Under the pieces are notes generated by a model. It saw only the letters and a program-made list of their open reading frames with translations. It was not told the DNA's origin and made no database searches. Both the position numbers and the translations under genes were made by a program. Positions 12,001 to 24,000 of a stretch of 64,000 bases of DNA are shown here, piece by piece (within the stretch, counting starts at the first letter, position 1; every line of letters begins with the position of its first letter). The DNA comes from Notospermus geniculatus (Eukaryota > Nemertea > Pilidiophora > Heteronemertea > Lineidae): assembly GCA_002633025.1 (NCBI GenBank), contig NMRB01000624.1, positions 47,892 through 111,891 of the forward strand, read 5' to 3'.

Positions 12001-15000
12001 CCAGAGCAATGATTTTGAAATACAAAAACGTTGATATTTGTAGCATGACAATATGTGTGGCGGTCTAGGAAAACACGGCGGATGTCGCATTTGAGGAAAG
12101 TGTTAATGGCCTTGCTGAACCCGCACATTTCAATAGCTGACATGTATTACGTAACTTGGTAGCTAGGCCTAGTAGATCAATGCACAGGCAATCTGACAGC
12201 CCTTGTTGATCATTCAGCGACATCCGCCGAGTCTTGCCGCCACATGTATGGTTTACTTTGTTCATTTTGTATCAGGTGCAAAGGAGCTTGCAGGATGTTG
12301 GCCTTGGGGACAAAGCTCATGCATTTGCAAAAGATCTCAGCGGAGGCCAGAAACGCAAGCTGTCAGTAGCCATTGCTCTCATAGGAGACCCGAAAGTAAG
12401 TTTATTGTGCACTCGGATACTTTTGGATATATTTTTACCTGAAAGATGGGGCAATGGGACGTGCAGCCATTCAGTTTGCCATCGAAAGGGTATCAGTATT
12501 ATACTTGAAAGATAACTTTTTTGAGCTGGTGGGATGACCTGACATTTTAGTGTGATTTATCACCAGGGGCGTCGGAGCATTTTGCCTATGGATGTCGTCT
12601 GGGGGGGGGGGGCTGAATTTTAGACAAAGAAAGGTGCATGACACCAGCTCCGAAGGCGCGAAGCCGCAGCGGGGGGTCTGGGGGGTCCTCCCCCAGAAAA
12701 AATTTACGATGAAACACCCTTAGATGCGATTTCCTGGCATCTGACAGCAGATTATAGCATGTACAATACCATATTTTTGGGCAATTTTTATTTGACGTGC
12801 GTTTGCTGCTCCGACGCCCCTGATCACTCATTGCTGGTTTCATAATGACTTCTAATGCTTGAAGACCAACAGGCAAATGATGAGTGAAATCAATACCGGT
12901 ATTTCAAACATAATACATGTATAGACTGGATATCCAACATAGAGCACAAAAAAACGACACACAAAATGATAAGATACATAAAGTCGTCTCCGAATTTTGC
13001 AAAGTTTCTACCCCAACCGGGGTCTTCGTCAGGCATTTCTAGTAGAGATCCCAGAAGTGAATGATTCACTTCTGGGATCTCTACTAGAAAGTGCCTGAGG
13101 AAGACCCTGGTTGGGTAGAAAATTTGTGAAATTTGGAGATGACTTTATGTATCTTATTATGTATAGACTGGATAAGTCAAAATTGTTTTCTGTGATGTAT
13201 ACAGGTGGTGTTCTTGGACGAGCCATCAGCTGGCCTGGATCCATCCTCCCGGCGCCACCTGTGGTCTCTCCTGAAGTCGTCCAAGAAAGATCGTATGTCA
13301 TCGTGTTGACCACACATTTCATGGATGAAGCTGACCTCCTTGCAGGTTTGAGCAATTCCAGTATTATGACTGTGACTTGGTTTTTTTGCATGTCGATGTA
13401 TTATTTACCCTTTGTTTACCCCTGAGTTCAAATGCTTCAGTGCTTAACTTTGAAAGCAACTGGAAGCATCTTGATGTATGCCCTAATTTTCCATCTGCAG
13501 CATCCTCCCACAGCAGGGTTTTGGTGTAAAATCCCCTGGTGGGATGCTTCTTTGAGAAAAAATGTTATACAACTGGCATCCATTAGGCCGATGTGACGTT
13601 TTGTGCCACCCAAGGCACGTCATGTTGCCCAAAGCAGACTGCTCAACAGATGGCAATCCTGCACCATGCTCATCCGTGGGCCACAACATCGTAACGCTAG
13701 AATCCAATGATTAGCGCACAGAGATGGACACGCCATTTTGTAGTCGCTAGGAGTTCCATCAGCATACTTTAGAGGACCACTAAAATAGATGCGAGCAGCC
13801 CGCGGAATAATGTCAGGTTGTCGTCTGTTAACATGTTTTATTATTGTCTTTCCAATGTATTTCCAGACAGGAAGGCATTCATCAGCAAGGGCCGCCTGAA
13901 ATGTTGTGGGTCATCTCTTTTCCTAAAGAATAGATTTGGCATTGGTTACCATTTAACGTAAGCAAAGATTTGAATGGAAAACCGAGTATCGAACTTATAG
14001 ATCCAATGACAATTCTAGGCAACAACTACAGCCCCTCTGTTTGATGCTGGCACTGAATAGTCTGAACGGAAACCAATATCTTCAGAAGTGGCCATCTGCT
14101 GATATTTCTACTTTGCAATTCTGACTGCTTTTCTCTGTAAGAAGATACATTTTGAAGTTAAAGTTTGGCTTTATAGTCTGATATCAACAATGGTAGAGTG
14201 TTATCTGACTTTACACTTTAACCCCGGTCTATCCTGAAATCTTTCAGTAGAACTCAGATGAAATGTAGGCCTACAGGTAGTGCGGAGTTGTACCAACACA
14301 CCTATCCAAACATGTCAAACGAGCTTGCCAGCCAAGTGCTTTTTCCTACAAGTCACATCATGTGTTTCCCAAGTGATAAAATCAATCCCATTATAGAAGT
14401 TACTGATCAATAAATACCAGAGCAATGATTTTGAAATACAAAAACGTTGATATTTGTAGCATGACAATGTGGCGGTCTAGGAAAACACGGCGGATGTCGC
14501 ATTTGAGGAAAGTGTTAATGGCCTTGCTGAACCCGCACATTTTAATAGCTGACATGTAGGCTACTATGTAACTTGGTAACAGGTAAACGGTAGCTAGGCC
14601 CAGTAGATCAATGCACAGGCAATCTGACAGCCCTTGTTGATCATTCAGCGACATCCGCCGAGTCTTGCCGCCACATGTATGGTTTACTTTGTTCATTTTG
14701 TATCAGGTGCAAAGGAGCTTGCAGGATGTTGGCCTTGGGGAAAAAGCTCATGCATTTGCAAAAGATCTCAGCGGAGGCCAGAAACGCAAGCTGTCAGTAG
14801 CCATTGCTCTCATAGGAGACCCGAAAGTAAGTTTATTTTGCACTCGGAGACTTTTGGATATATTTTTACCTGAAAGATGGGGCAATGGGATGTGCAGCCA
14901 TTCAGTTTGCCATCGAAAGGGTGTCAGTATTATACTTGAAAGATAACTTTTTTGAGCTGGTGGAATGACCTGACATTTTAGTGTGATTTATCACCAGGGG

Positions 15001-18000
15001 CGTCGGAGTATTTTGCCTATGGATGTCGTCTGGGGGGGGGGGGCTGAATTTTGCAATGGAACTGGGGAGCCTCACGCGACAAAGAAAGGTGCATGACACC
15101 AGCTCCGAAGGCGCGAAGCCGCAGCGGGGGGTCTGGGGGGTCCTCCCCCAGAAAAAATTTACGATGAAACACCCTTAGATGCGATTTCCTGGCATCTGAC
15201 AGCAGATTATAGCATGTACAATACCATATTTTTGGGCAATTTTTATTTGACGTGCGTTTGCTGCTCCGACGCCCCTGATCACTCATTGCTGGTTTCATAA
15301 TGACTTCTAATGCTTGAAGACCAACAGGCAAATGATGAGTGAAATCAATACCGGTATTTCAAACATAATACATGTATAGACTGGATATCCAACATAGAGC
15401 ACAAAAAAACGACACACAAAATGATAAGATACATAAAGTCGTCTCCGAATTTTGCAAAGTTTCTACCCCAACCGGGGTCTTCGTCAGGCATTTCTAGTAG
15501 AGATCCCAGAAGTGAATGATTCACTTCTGGGATCTCTACTAGAAAGTGCCTGAGGAAGACCCTGGTTGGGTAGAAAATTTGTGAAATTTGGAGATGACTT
15601 TATGTATCTTATTATGTATAGACTGGATAAGTCAAAATTGTTTTCTGTGATGTATACAGGTGGTGTTCTTGGACGAGCCATCAGCTGGCCTGGATCCATC
15701 CTCCCGGCGCCACCTGTGGTCTCTCCTGAAGTCGTCCAAGAAAGATCGTGTCATCGTGTTGACCACACATTTCATGGATGAAGCTGACCTCCTTGCAGGT
15801 TTGAGCAATTCCAGTATTATGACTGTGACTTGGTTTTTTTTGCATGTCGATGTATTATTTACCCTTTGTTTACCCCTGAGTTCAAATGCTTCAGTGCTTA
15901 AAGATAATGTATCACGACTTCATTGTTTACATTCAAAGTTTGTAAACATGAATACTTTTGGAATCAACAGAATTTCTAGAGGGGCATGCCACCAACAAAT
16001 TACTCATAAGACAAAGAAAGCCTGGACATAAACAAACAAAATGTAAATAAACAATGAATTTCGTGGCCCGCGAAAATACCCGTGATACATTATCTTTAAC
16101 TTTGAAAGCAACTGGAAGCATCTTGATGTATGCCCTAATTTTCCATCTGCAACATCCTCCCACAGCAGGGATTTGGTGTAAAAACCCCTGCTGGGATGCT
16201 GCTTTAAGAAAAAACGTTATACAACTGGCGTCCATGAGGCCGATATGACGTTTTGTGCCACCCAAGGCACCTCATGTTGCCCAAAGCAGACTGCTCAACA
16301 GATGGCGATCCTGCACCATGCTCATGCGTGGGCCACAACATCGTAACGCTAGAATCCAATGATTAGCGCACAGAGATGGACACGCCATTTTGTAGTCGCT
16401 AGGAGTTCCATCAGCATACTTTAGAGGACCACTAAAATTGATGCGAGCGGCCCGCGGAGTAATGTCAGGTTGTCGACTGTTAACATGTTTTATTATTGTC
16501 TTTCCAATGTATTTCCAGACAGGAAGGCATTCATCAGCAAGGGCCGCCTGAAGTGTTGTGGGTCATCTCTTTTCCTAAAGAATAGATTCGGCATTGGTTA
16601 CCATTTAACGTAAGCAAACATTTGAATGGAAAACCGAGTATCGAACTTATAGATCCAATGACAATTCTAGGCAACAACTACAGCCCCTCTGTTTGATGCT
16701 GGCACTGAATAGTCTGAACGGAAACCAATATCTTCAGAAGTGGCAATCTGCTGATATTTCTACTTTGCAATTCTGACTGCTTTTCTCTGTAAGAAGATAC
16801 ATTTTGAAGTTAAAGTTTGGGTTTATAGTCTGATATCAACAATGGTAGAGTGTTATCTGACTTTACACTTTAACCCCGGTCTATCCTGAAATCTTTCAGT
16901 AGAACTCAGATGAGCTGCTCATTCAGCGCTACAATCCGGAGCATTTCCGACTGGTTCCCATTCACCTGGGGTGGAGAGGGGCCAGTAAGGCAAAGAGACT
17001 TGCCCAAAGTCTCAGACCACAGTGGGATTCAAACCTGGGACCCTCTAACCGCTAATCGGCGACCCGAACCAGCACTACACCACCGTGGCTCCATTTTGAA
17101 TCCTATCTTCAGTGTCTGAATTATTTTACCCTCAGTCGGCCATGTTTTGTAATGTTTCAGTATGGTTGTTGATGACAATGCTGATGTCAATCGAATCACA
17201 AACGAAGTTACATCCCACATTGCAAAGGCCAAGTATGTGCGGAGATATGGACAAGAATTGCTGTTCACGTTGCCATTCGATGATGTTGGAAACTTTGCAG
17301 GTGAATTTATTAAATCCCTTTGCAGAAGTGATCATTATGATCATGATATAAAACGAAGGGTCGTCTCCGAATTTCACAAATTTTCGACCCCAAGCGGGGT
17401 CTTCCTCAGGCGCTTTCTAGTCGAGCTACCAGAAGTGAAATGAGCTGGATCCCAACATATTATGATGATGATTGCCCTTTAGACCTTTGTAAGTAGGCCC
17501 TAAGTACAGGTAGGCCGTACCGAGATTTCACAATTCAATGAAAACCTGTAACTTTCAGGCCTGTTTGCCAAGTTTGAATCCAAGTCAACAAGTGGAGACC
17601 AGGTTGATTTCTCAACAAGCCTTGGAATTCAGAGCTATGGTGTATCGATGTCATCTCTGGAGGAAGTCTTCATGAAATTAGGTAAGATGAGGTTAATGAG
17701 GAACCAGCGGAACTAATCCCTGACATGGCGCTGACGAACACCTCAGTTAAAACTATGATGTCGAAATTGATTTTTAATCACGGTGATATGGTTGACATTG
17801 GAAATATATTCTTTCCAGCTGTCTTAGGTACGGATATAGCACATTTTGCAATGGTCACTATATTGTAATGGTTCTCTGTATGACCTCACTCAAATGTGTG
17901 AAAAGAACGGGAAATTTGAATTTGAAAATTACATTTTGGTGTTTATTTTGGAAATGAGTGGAGATTTTCAAATCAAACTATTGTCAGTCCTAAAGTGATA

Positions 18001-21000
18001 TCATAAGGCATTTGGAACTGTTCGTAGCTCAGTTTGGTTGGCAAACTAGTCAGTTCCCCTTTAAAGTTAGTGTTAAGTTTAAAGCTAGTTTGTGCCTAAT
18101 GCTGTTTGGGACAACCCAAATATATTTAACACCGCGTTAGTTGAGATTTAATGCCAGCATTAGTGCTAATGCTGTTTGTTCAACCGGGCCCTGTTTTATC
18201 AATTCACCCAAATATTTTTTTCTGTCATTCTCAGAGGAAGCTGAAGAAACCTTCACCCAATATTTTTTTTCTGTCATTCTCAGAGGAAGCTGAAGAAACA
18301 GCAGAACCAGAGGAAGATGACACGTCACATTTGAAGGATATCATCACTGACATACAGAAGATTCTACCCGATATCCGCTTCTCTGAAAAACGGGCCGAAG
18401 CTCGTGATGTGTTGGAACACAGTCCAGCAGTCCTGGGTGATGAACCAGAGGCCGTGGAATTGAAGCAACTAGGAAAGAGGCCAGAAATGCCTCAGTTTGA
18501 TGACGAGGGAACGAACACAGAATTCGACCGATTTATTGCCCTAGGAAAGCTGCGCATCTGGCAAATCTGTCGCAACAAGAAGAACATATTCTACCGAATT
18601 TTACTGCCAGCACTTTTCATCTTGCTTGGTGCTGTGTTTCCCAAGTTCATCAAGAAAAGTGACCCGTCTAGTGACTTGCAGCACCGAGTGATGCCGTATA
18701 TGTACGCGAGGAACCCTCAGGATCAATCACTCCCACCTCTGGCATTTCAGAATTTCACTGGTGAGTTCCTTTTGAAGTCAGTAATTTTTTCACTCCTTTT
18801 CATTCTTGCCTCACTGGTAAACTCCAAACTGCTTCACTTTGTAGAAGTCGCCACGTTTGGTCAACAGATGGCATCAGGGCCTGGCGTGAGTTTTATACCC
18901 GATCAGCACGCTGCTTTCAGAACTCTTTGGCCCGTTGGCAACAGATGTTCTTGTGCTACCATGACTACTAGATCACATGATCTGCTGAGCCAATGAAAAG
19001 GTGTTTCAGGCCAGCTTGGTTACGGGTTGCTCGTTGCTCTCATTGGTCGACTCTCTCAGCGCCATCTGTTGTCCAAACACGGCGAATTTTACGAAGTGAA
19101 GCAGTTGTGGAAAGCAGGTAAACCAAAAGGGGGCGCGGGACACAACTGCGTAGGGAGTTTAACTCAATAGACCTCTGTCGAATGTTTTGTTTGTAACACG
19201 TTTGCAGTTTCTGCTGCATAATGCATTGGTTGTTCCTGTCTATTTTCTAGGTGCAAACATCGACGATATTGTGAAAACCATCAGGAATCAAGATCTTGAA
19301 ATCAACATGTTGGATACCGATGCCAACTTCTCCAAGATTGCCCCACATCTGATCGGGGTCAAAGTTCATGAGTTCGAAGGAAAAGCTGGTGTAAGCATCC
19401 CGTCTGGTTTCCAGTTTCTTTGACTTATGCCGCCCTTCCACCTGAAAGTTTTCTGTCGCAATTTTCCTGTCCGACAGCGACTTGTACGTGGACTTGCACA
19501 TAGACTGTCAACACTCTTGGAAATATGTCAGACACTCTGTTGCATGGTCAATTTCTGTAGCCTGGAAGAGGCTATAATAGATTTTGTCAGCCAGTTATTT
19601 TAATGTCTGACAGTTATTGCTTTGAATAGCACCTGTTCTATTCATCGCCAGAAATGTCTGGAAACTTTTTGAACTATATGCGGCAGTTGTCGACATGGAC
19701 ACACGCAAATTTTCTTTCATGTGGAAGAGCCACACGACAGAAACTTGCGACAGTAACTTGCTCGACAGTTGCAAGAGCTTGCAAACAGAGACTTTCAACA
19801 TTTTTTTCTTTCACATGGAAGACCCATCGGTAGGTTTATTGCGACAGTTTTGCCAGAACTGTCACAAGTTTTCTTTCACGTGGAAGGCCGGCATTATGCT
19901 TCACTTTAGTAAGGGGGACAGATTTATTGGGATATACTGTACCTGTGCACATGCATTATCGGTTCCTTCAAAAGAGAAGAAAAATGGTATTTTTTGGCAT
20001 GTTCATGTACATGGCTGTTGATGTACATTTCAGAGTTACAACATCAACTACACTGCCCTCTACAATGACACCATGGTCCATTCCGCACCGGCCATCATTG
20101 AGATCATTGGCAACACGCTGTATCAGCTTGTTACAGGAAAACCATGGAAAATTGAGGCAACAGCAATGATGTGGCCAGACCCGAAATCAAAGACTTACCA
20201 ATACAATGGAGGCACAATCATGACAGTTTTCTTGTGGGGTTTGGCAATGGTTATTATACCGCCTGGATTCTGCGGAGAGGTTGCCCATGACAGAGTGGTA
20301 AGCTATTTGTAATTGTCTAGTTCCACTTGACATTTGAATAAGAGACCACTGTCTTCATACATATGGAGGGGGTAGGCATTTTCAAAAAGTTTGATTCACC
20401 CAAACTTCAACATGGGCAAAGTGCCAAGCTTGGAAATGTGCAGAGGTCAGTGGTAAACAATCCATGTCGCAGTTACCTAATGATCCGAGGGTAAACTTGG
20501 TTTACTTTCCATAAGCCTATAGCAAATCCTATGTTTTGCTCAGTCAACTGATAAATACTGTGGTTTGTGGTTTAATCATTGTGTTCAGTTTATGGTGTCT
20601 GTTGGACAGGCCTGGGACTTTGCCCATGTTAAAGTTAGGGTGAATCAAACTTTAGCATACTGCGAGAAAAAGGACCTGCACAGGAAAACCCATGTCATTC
20701 ATTCAGTCATGTCATGTCAATTTTTGAAATTCTAGTGGAAAATTCAAATAATATTCAAAATTTACTTGATGTTTTCTCTCCAGACAAAAGCCAGGAGTCA
20801 GCTAAGGATCTCTGGTGTTCGGTGGGCCACCTATTGGGGCACAATCTTCCTAACCCACATGGCACAGTTCTGTGTCTGCACTCTTTTGACAGTTATCATT
20901 GCCCTGATAATTCAGGTAAGAGCAGACGCATTCTGTGGTTGTGAAATCCAAATTTTGAATTTTTATGGTATCTTTTAAGCTGGCTGTACATGTAGTATCT

Positions 21001-24000
21001 TCATAAAGTCAATAGAAATCAAACCTCTCCTGGTTCGAACCAGACAAACTATCCTCCATTGGAAATATCATACAACAGAATGAGGCTTTCAGATGCTTCC
21101 AAATGTATCTTAGCCAAAGAAATTCATTCATTTCAAATTGGTAGAAGCACAAATCAGACTTCGTCCTCGATAAGATTTATGATATGATTCTGGCAGATGC
21201 GGGTCTAAGGGGGCACGTATGCCCCCCTTTTGGCCAACAAATCGGTAAAATCGACTGTGAAGTTCTGGATTTTGGAGCAAATCTTTGAAATTCACTGCAG
21301 ATTTCAATGTTTAGTAGCACAGGGCGCCCCCTTTCCCCAAATCCTGGATCCGCCCCTGGATGGTATGATGTGATACGGCTTCCTCTATTGTTTTTTCCCT
21401 GCAGGCCGACTCCCTGAAGAGCCCAGGAGCATTAGGTTGCTTGGTACTTCTTTACGTCATCTACATGCCTACACTTACACTCTTCTCCTACCTGCTGTCA
21501 TTCCCGTTCAAGAAGCACGAGACTGCACTGACTGTTGTTTCAAATGTCTTTCTGGCGGTAAGTATTTAAAAGTTGAAGGGAAACAGTCATGTCATACCGT
21601 ATACGCAAATATTTTCCCGAATAAAAATGACCGCGAAAATCGCGAATTAGTCAATACCCCCGCGAATTCTATTACCGGTACCGGTACATGCGAACCATTT
21701 TCCAATCGCCGACGATCCCGTAATACATCGTGTTTTACACTGAATTACACACACAATTGAAAATGCAGTGTTTTTGAAATCTTACATCGGACCCCAACCG
21801 CGAATATTTATCCACGCGAAAAGGTACTTTCAGACCCTAACCGCTAGATATTTTAGCCGTGAAAATATTTGCGTATACGGTACCTTTCTTCTCAAACAAG
21901 ATGGCTGCCAGTAGCCGACATCTGAAGAATGGCGGCTTCTGTCAACTGGGTTCGATCTCCCTCAGACTCGGTATTCATGTGAGAGAGAGAGCGACTCTCT
22001 GACAGCAGAGGTTTTCTCCGGACCTCCAGTTTCCTCCTGCAATACATCAGATGTTGTCTATAGAGCTAATAATGCCGTATTTGGCAATCAGCTTTCGATT
22101 TGATATTTATATTTACATCTGTAGGATTTCCACAGTGATATTGTATTACTAAAATCAAAGCGTCGAATGAAGCAGACGTACTGGTACTGGGATAGAGAAT
22201 AACATTAGAGAGGTTGCGCAGCTTTCCGACTCCGGCTTCAACTGCCAGAATGAATTGCAGTCCACTGTAGACATCCTTGATAAAAATGATTTGATAGACG
22301 TTTGCAAATCGTAAAATGCCATAACTTTGTGGCAGAATGATTTTGACTCGGGTTATTTACCACTGACCTGTGCACATTTCCAAGCTTGGGACTTTGCCCA
22401 TCTTGAAGTTTGGGTGGATCATACTTTACTGGGCTTCAGAAATAAGCCTAGTTTATACTTTGATGCAAGACCATCGGCGTCGGACGCCCGATCAAATCTG
22501 GACGCCGACTTCGTGGAATTGATTCATAGTCCAACGTACCTTAGCGACGGCGATCCGTTATGAAACGACTCAAGTAATAACAGCCTCGTGATCGGACACC
22601 GACCAAATCGCACGAAGGGGTCGGCGTCGAACGCAAGAACGCGTGTCGGTCGCCGGCGATGGTCGTGCGTCGAAGTATAAATTAGGCTATACGATGCACG
22701 CCCAGTTATTTCAAGCTGTATTTCTTTGTGTTTTCCAGGCGGCTGTGATCCCATTTATCATCGTACTGATGTTGAAAATTCTGCAGTCAAGGGCAGATAC
22801 TGTGGTTCATGTCATTTTCTGTTTTATTGACCCACCTTATGCTATGTATGGTGCCCTCATCTTTCTAGAGATGGTAGGTATATACAAAATCAGTTATGTT
22901 GTTAAACCTCACTACGTATAGGCCCCTAGCACAGGGGCAGATCAAGATTTTTGGGCAAGCAGGTTGGGTGGGGGTGTTGCAACTCTACTTATGTATCGTA
23001 AGGAGGTGTCACTTTCTGTGAAAACACTCCAAATTGGGGTAAAAAACATTCTTTTGTGGCTTAGGGGGCATGCACCTCTTGTATCTCCTAAATCCGCCTC
23101 TATGGTAGTTATATCAATATTGTAGAATATGAGATACCGGTACCAACCTAGCCTCCTCATCTTCGTCTCTTTCAGACATATCTGGCATCAGTTACTCGTA
23201 ACTTAGCAGTTCATGCTAGCAGTGAACCGCCATCTCTTACCCTTGCTGAGTACCTCAAGTGGGAAAACAACATACAAATCATAGTCATTGCGGTGAGTTG
23301 CTCTATCAAGGCTGAGAACCCTCGATAGCCTAGCGATTATCACGTCTGCTTAGTAAGCCACAAGTCGTGCATTTGAACATATGGGATTAATCATCCGTGG
23401 CTCTTGAGTCTGTTGGGACAGTAAGCTGTAATGCCTTGTACCTTGTGCTTTTGTAATGAGGAACCGGCGGAACTACTCAGTGACGTGGCGCTGACGAACA
23501 ACCCAGTTAAAAGTATGCCGTCGAAAGTCAAGCCAACGTTATTTGCCATTTAACTCTGAAACTACACCCTACTTCTAGCCCTAAATATACCTGAAGCAGT
23601 CCACTGAATTTTGAATTTTACACATCCGTCATCAAGTATAGGACTGACTCAATGTATCTTGAGTATTTTCAAAAGAAAATTCAAGCGGGAACATGGTGAA
23701 TTTCATCGATAAAATTGACTATTTTAGCGTAAATAATAGACCGAAGAGCGACGTCATTGATTCTGAATGACGCATTTCACATAACGTCACGGTCGATGCA
23801 CGACGTCGATGACATTTTCAACGTCGCAGCGCATGCGTTCTTGTGAAAAAACTGAGTTGTTGCCCAGCGCCTCCTTTTAGCACGCCGGTTCCCCATCGCA
23901 AGTAAAAGACCCCATCCAAGAGAGGAACATGAGTTGAGATGGCCTCTTCCATACATACCAAGACCAATAATGCTTTGGCTTCTGCCCTGATGGAAAAATG

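Larger units (their letters stand above)
11849..14265 (+). repeat. Tandem exon-block repeat, copy 1
   Basis: About 2.4 kb carrying three NBD1 exons and their introns. It is repeated directly and without a gap at 14266-16914. Both copies begin with the same ggcctacaggtagtgcgg stretch and end around cagtagaactcagatga. No N lies between them, unlike the other large copies in this window. Confidence 0.93.
14266..16914 (+). repeat. Tandem exon-block repeat, copy 2
   Basis: Second copy of the 2.4-kb block. It is about 230 bp longer than copy 1, mainly because of a 194-bp TTAA-flanked MITE at 15902 and a short insertion near 15053. All three exons are open here, so this is the copy that fits the reading frame. 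Confidence 0.93.

Noticed and set aside
18235-18283. Upstream acceptor as the true exon start
   Set aside because: Gives a stop codon within 20 codons; the downstream acceptor keeps the frame.
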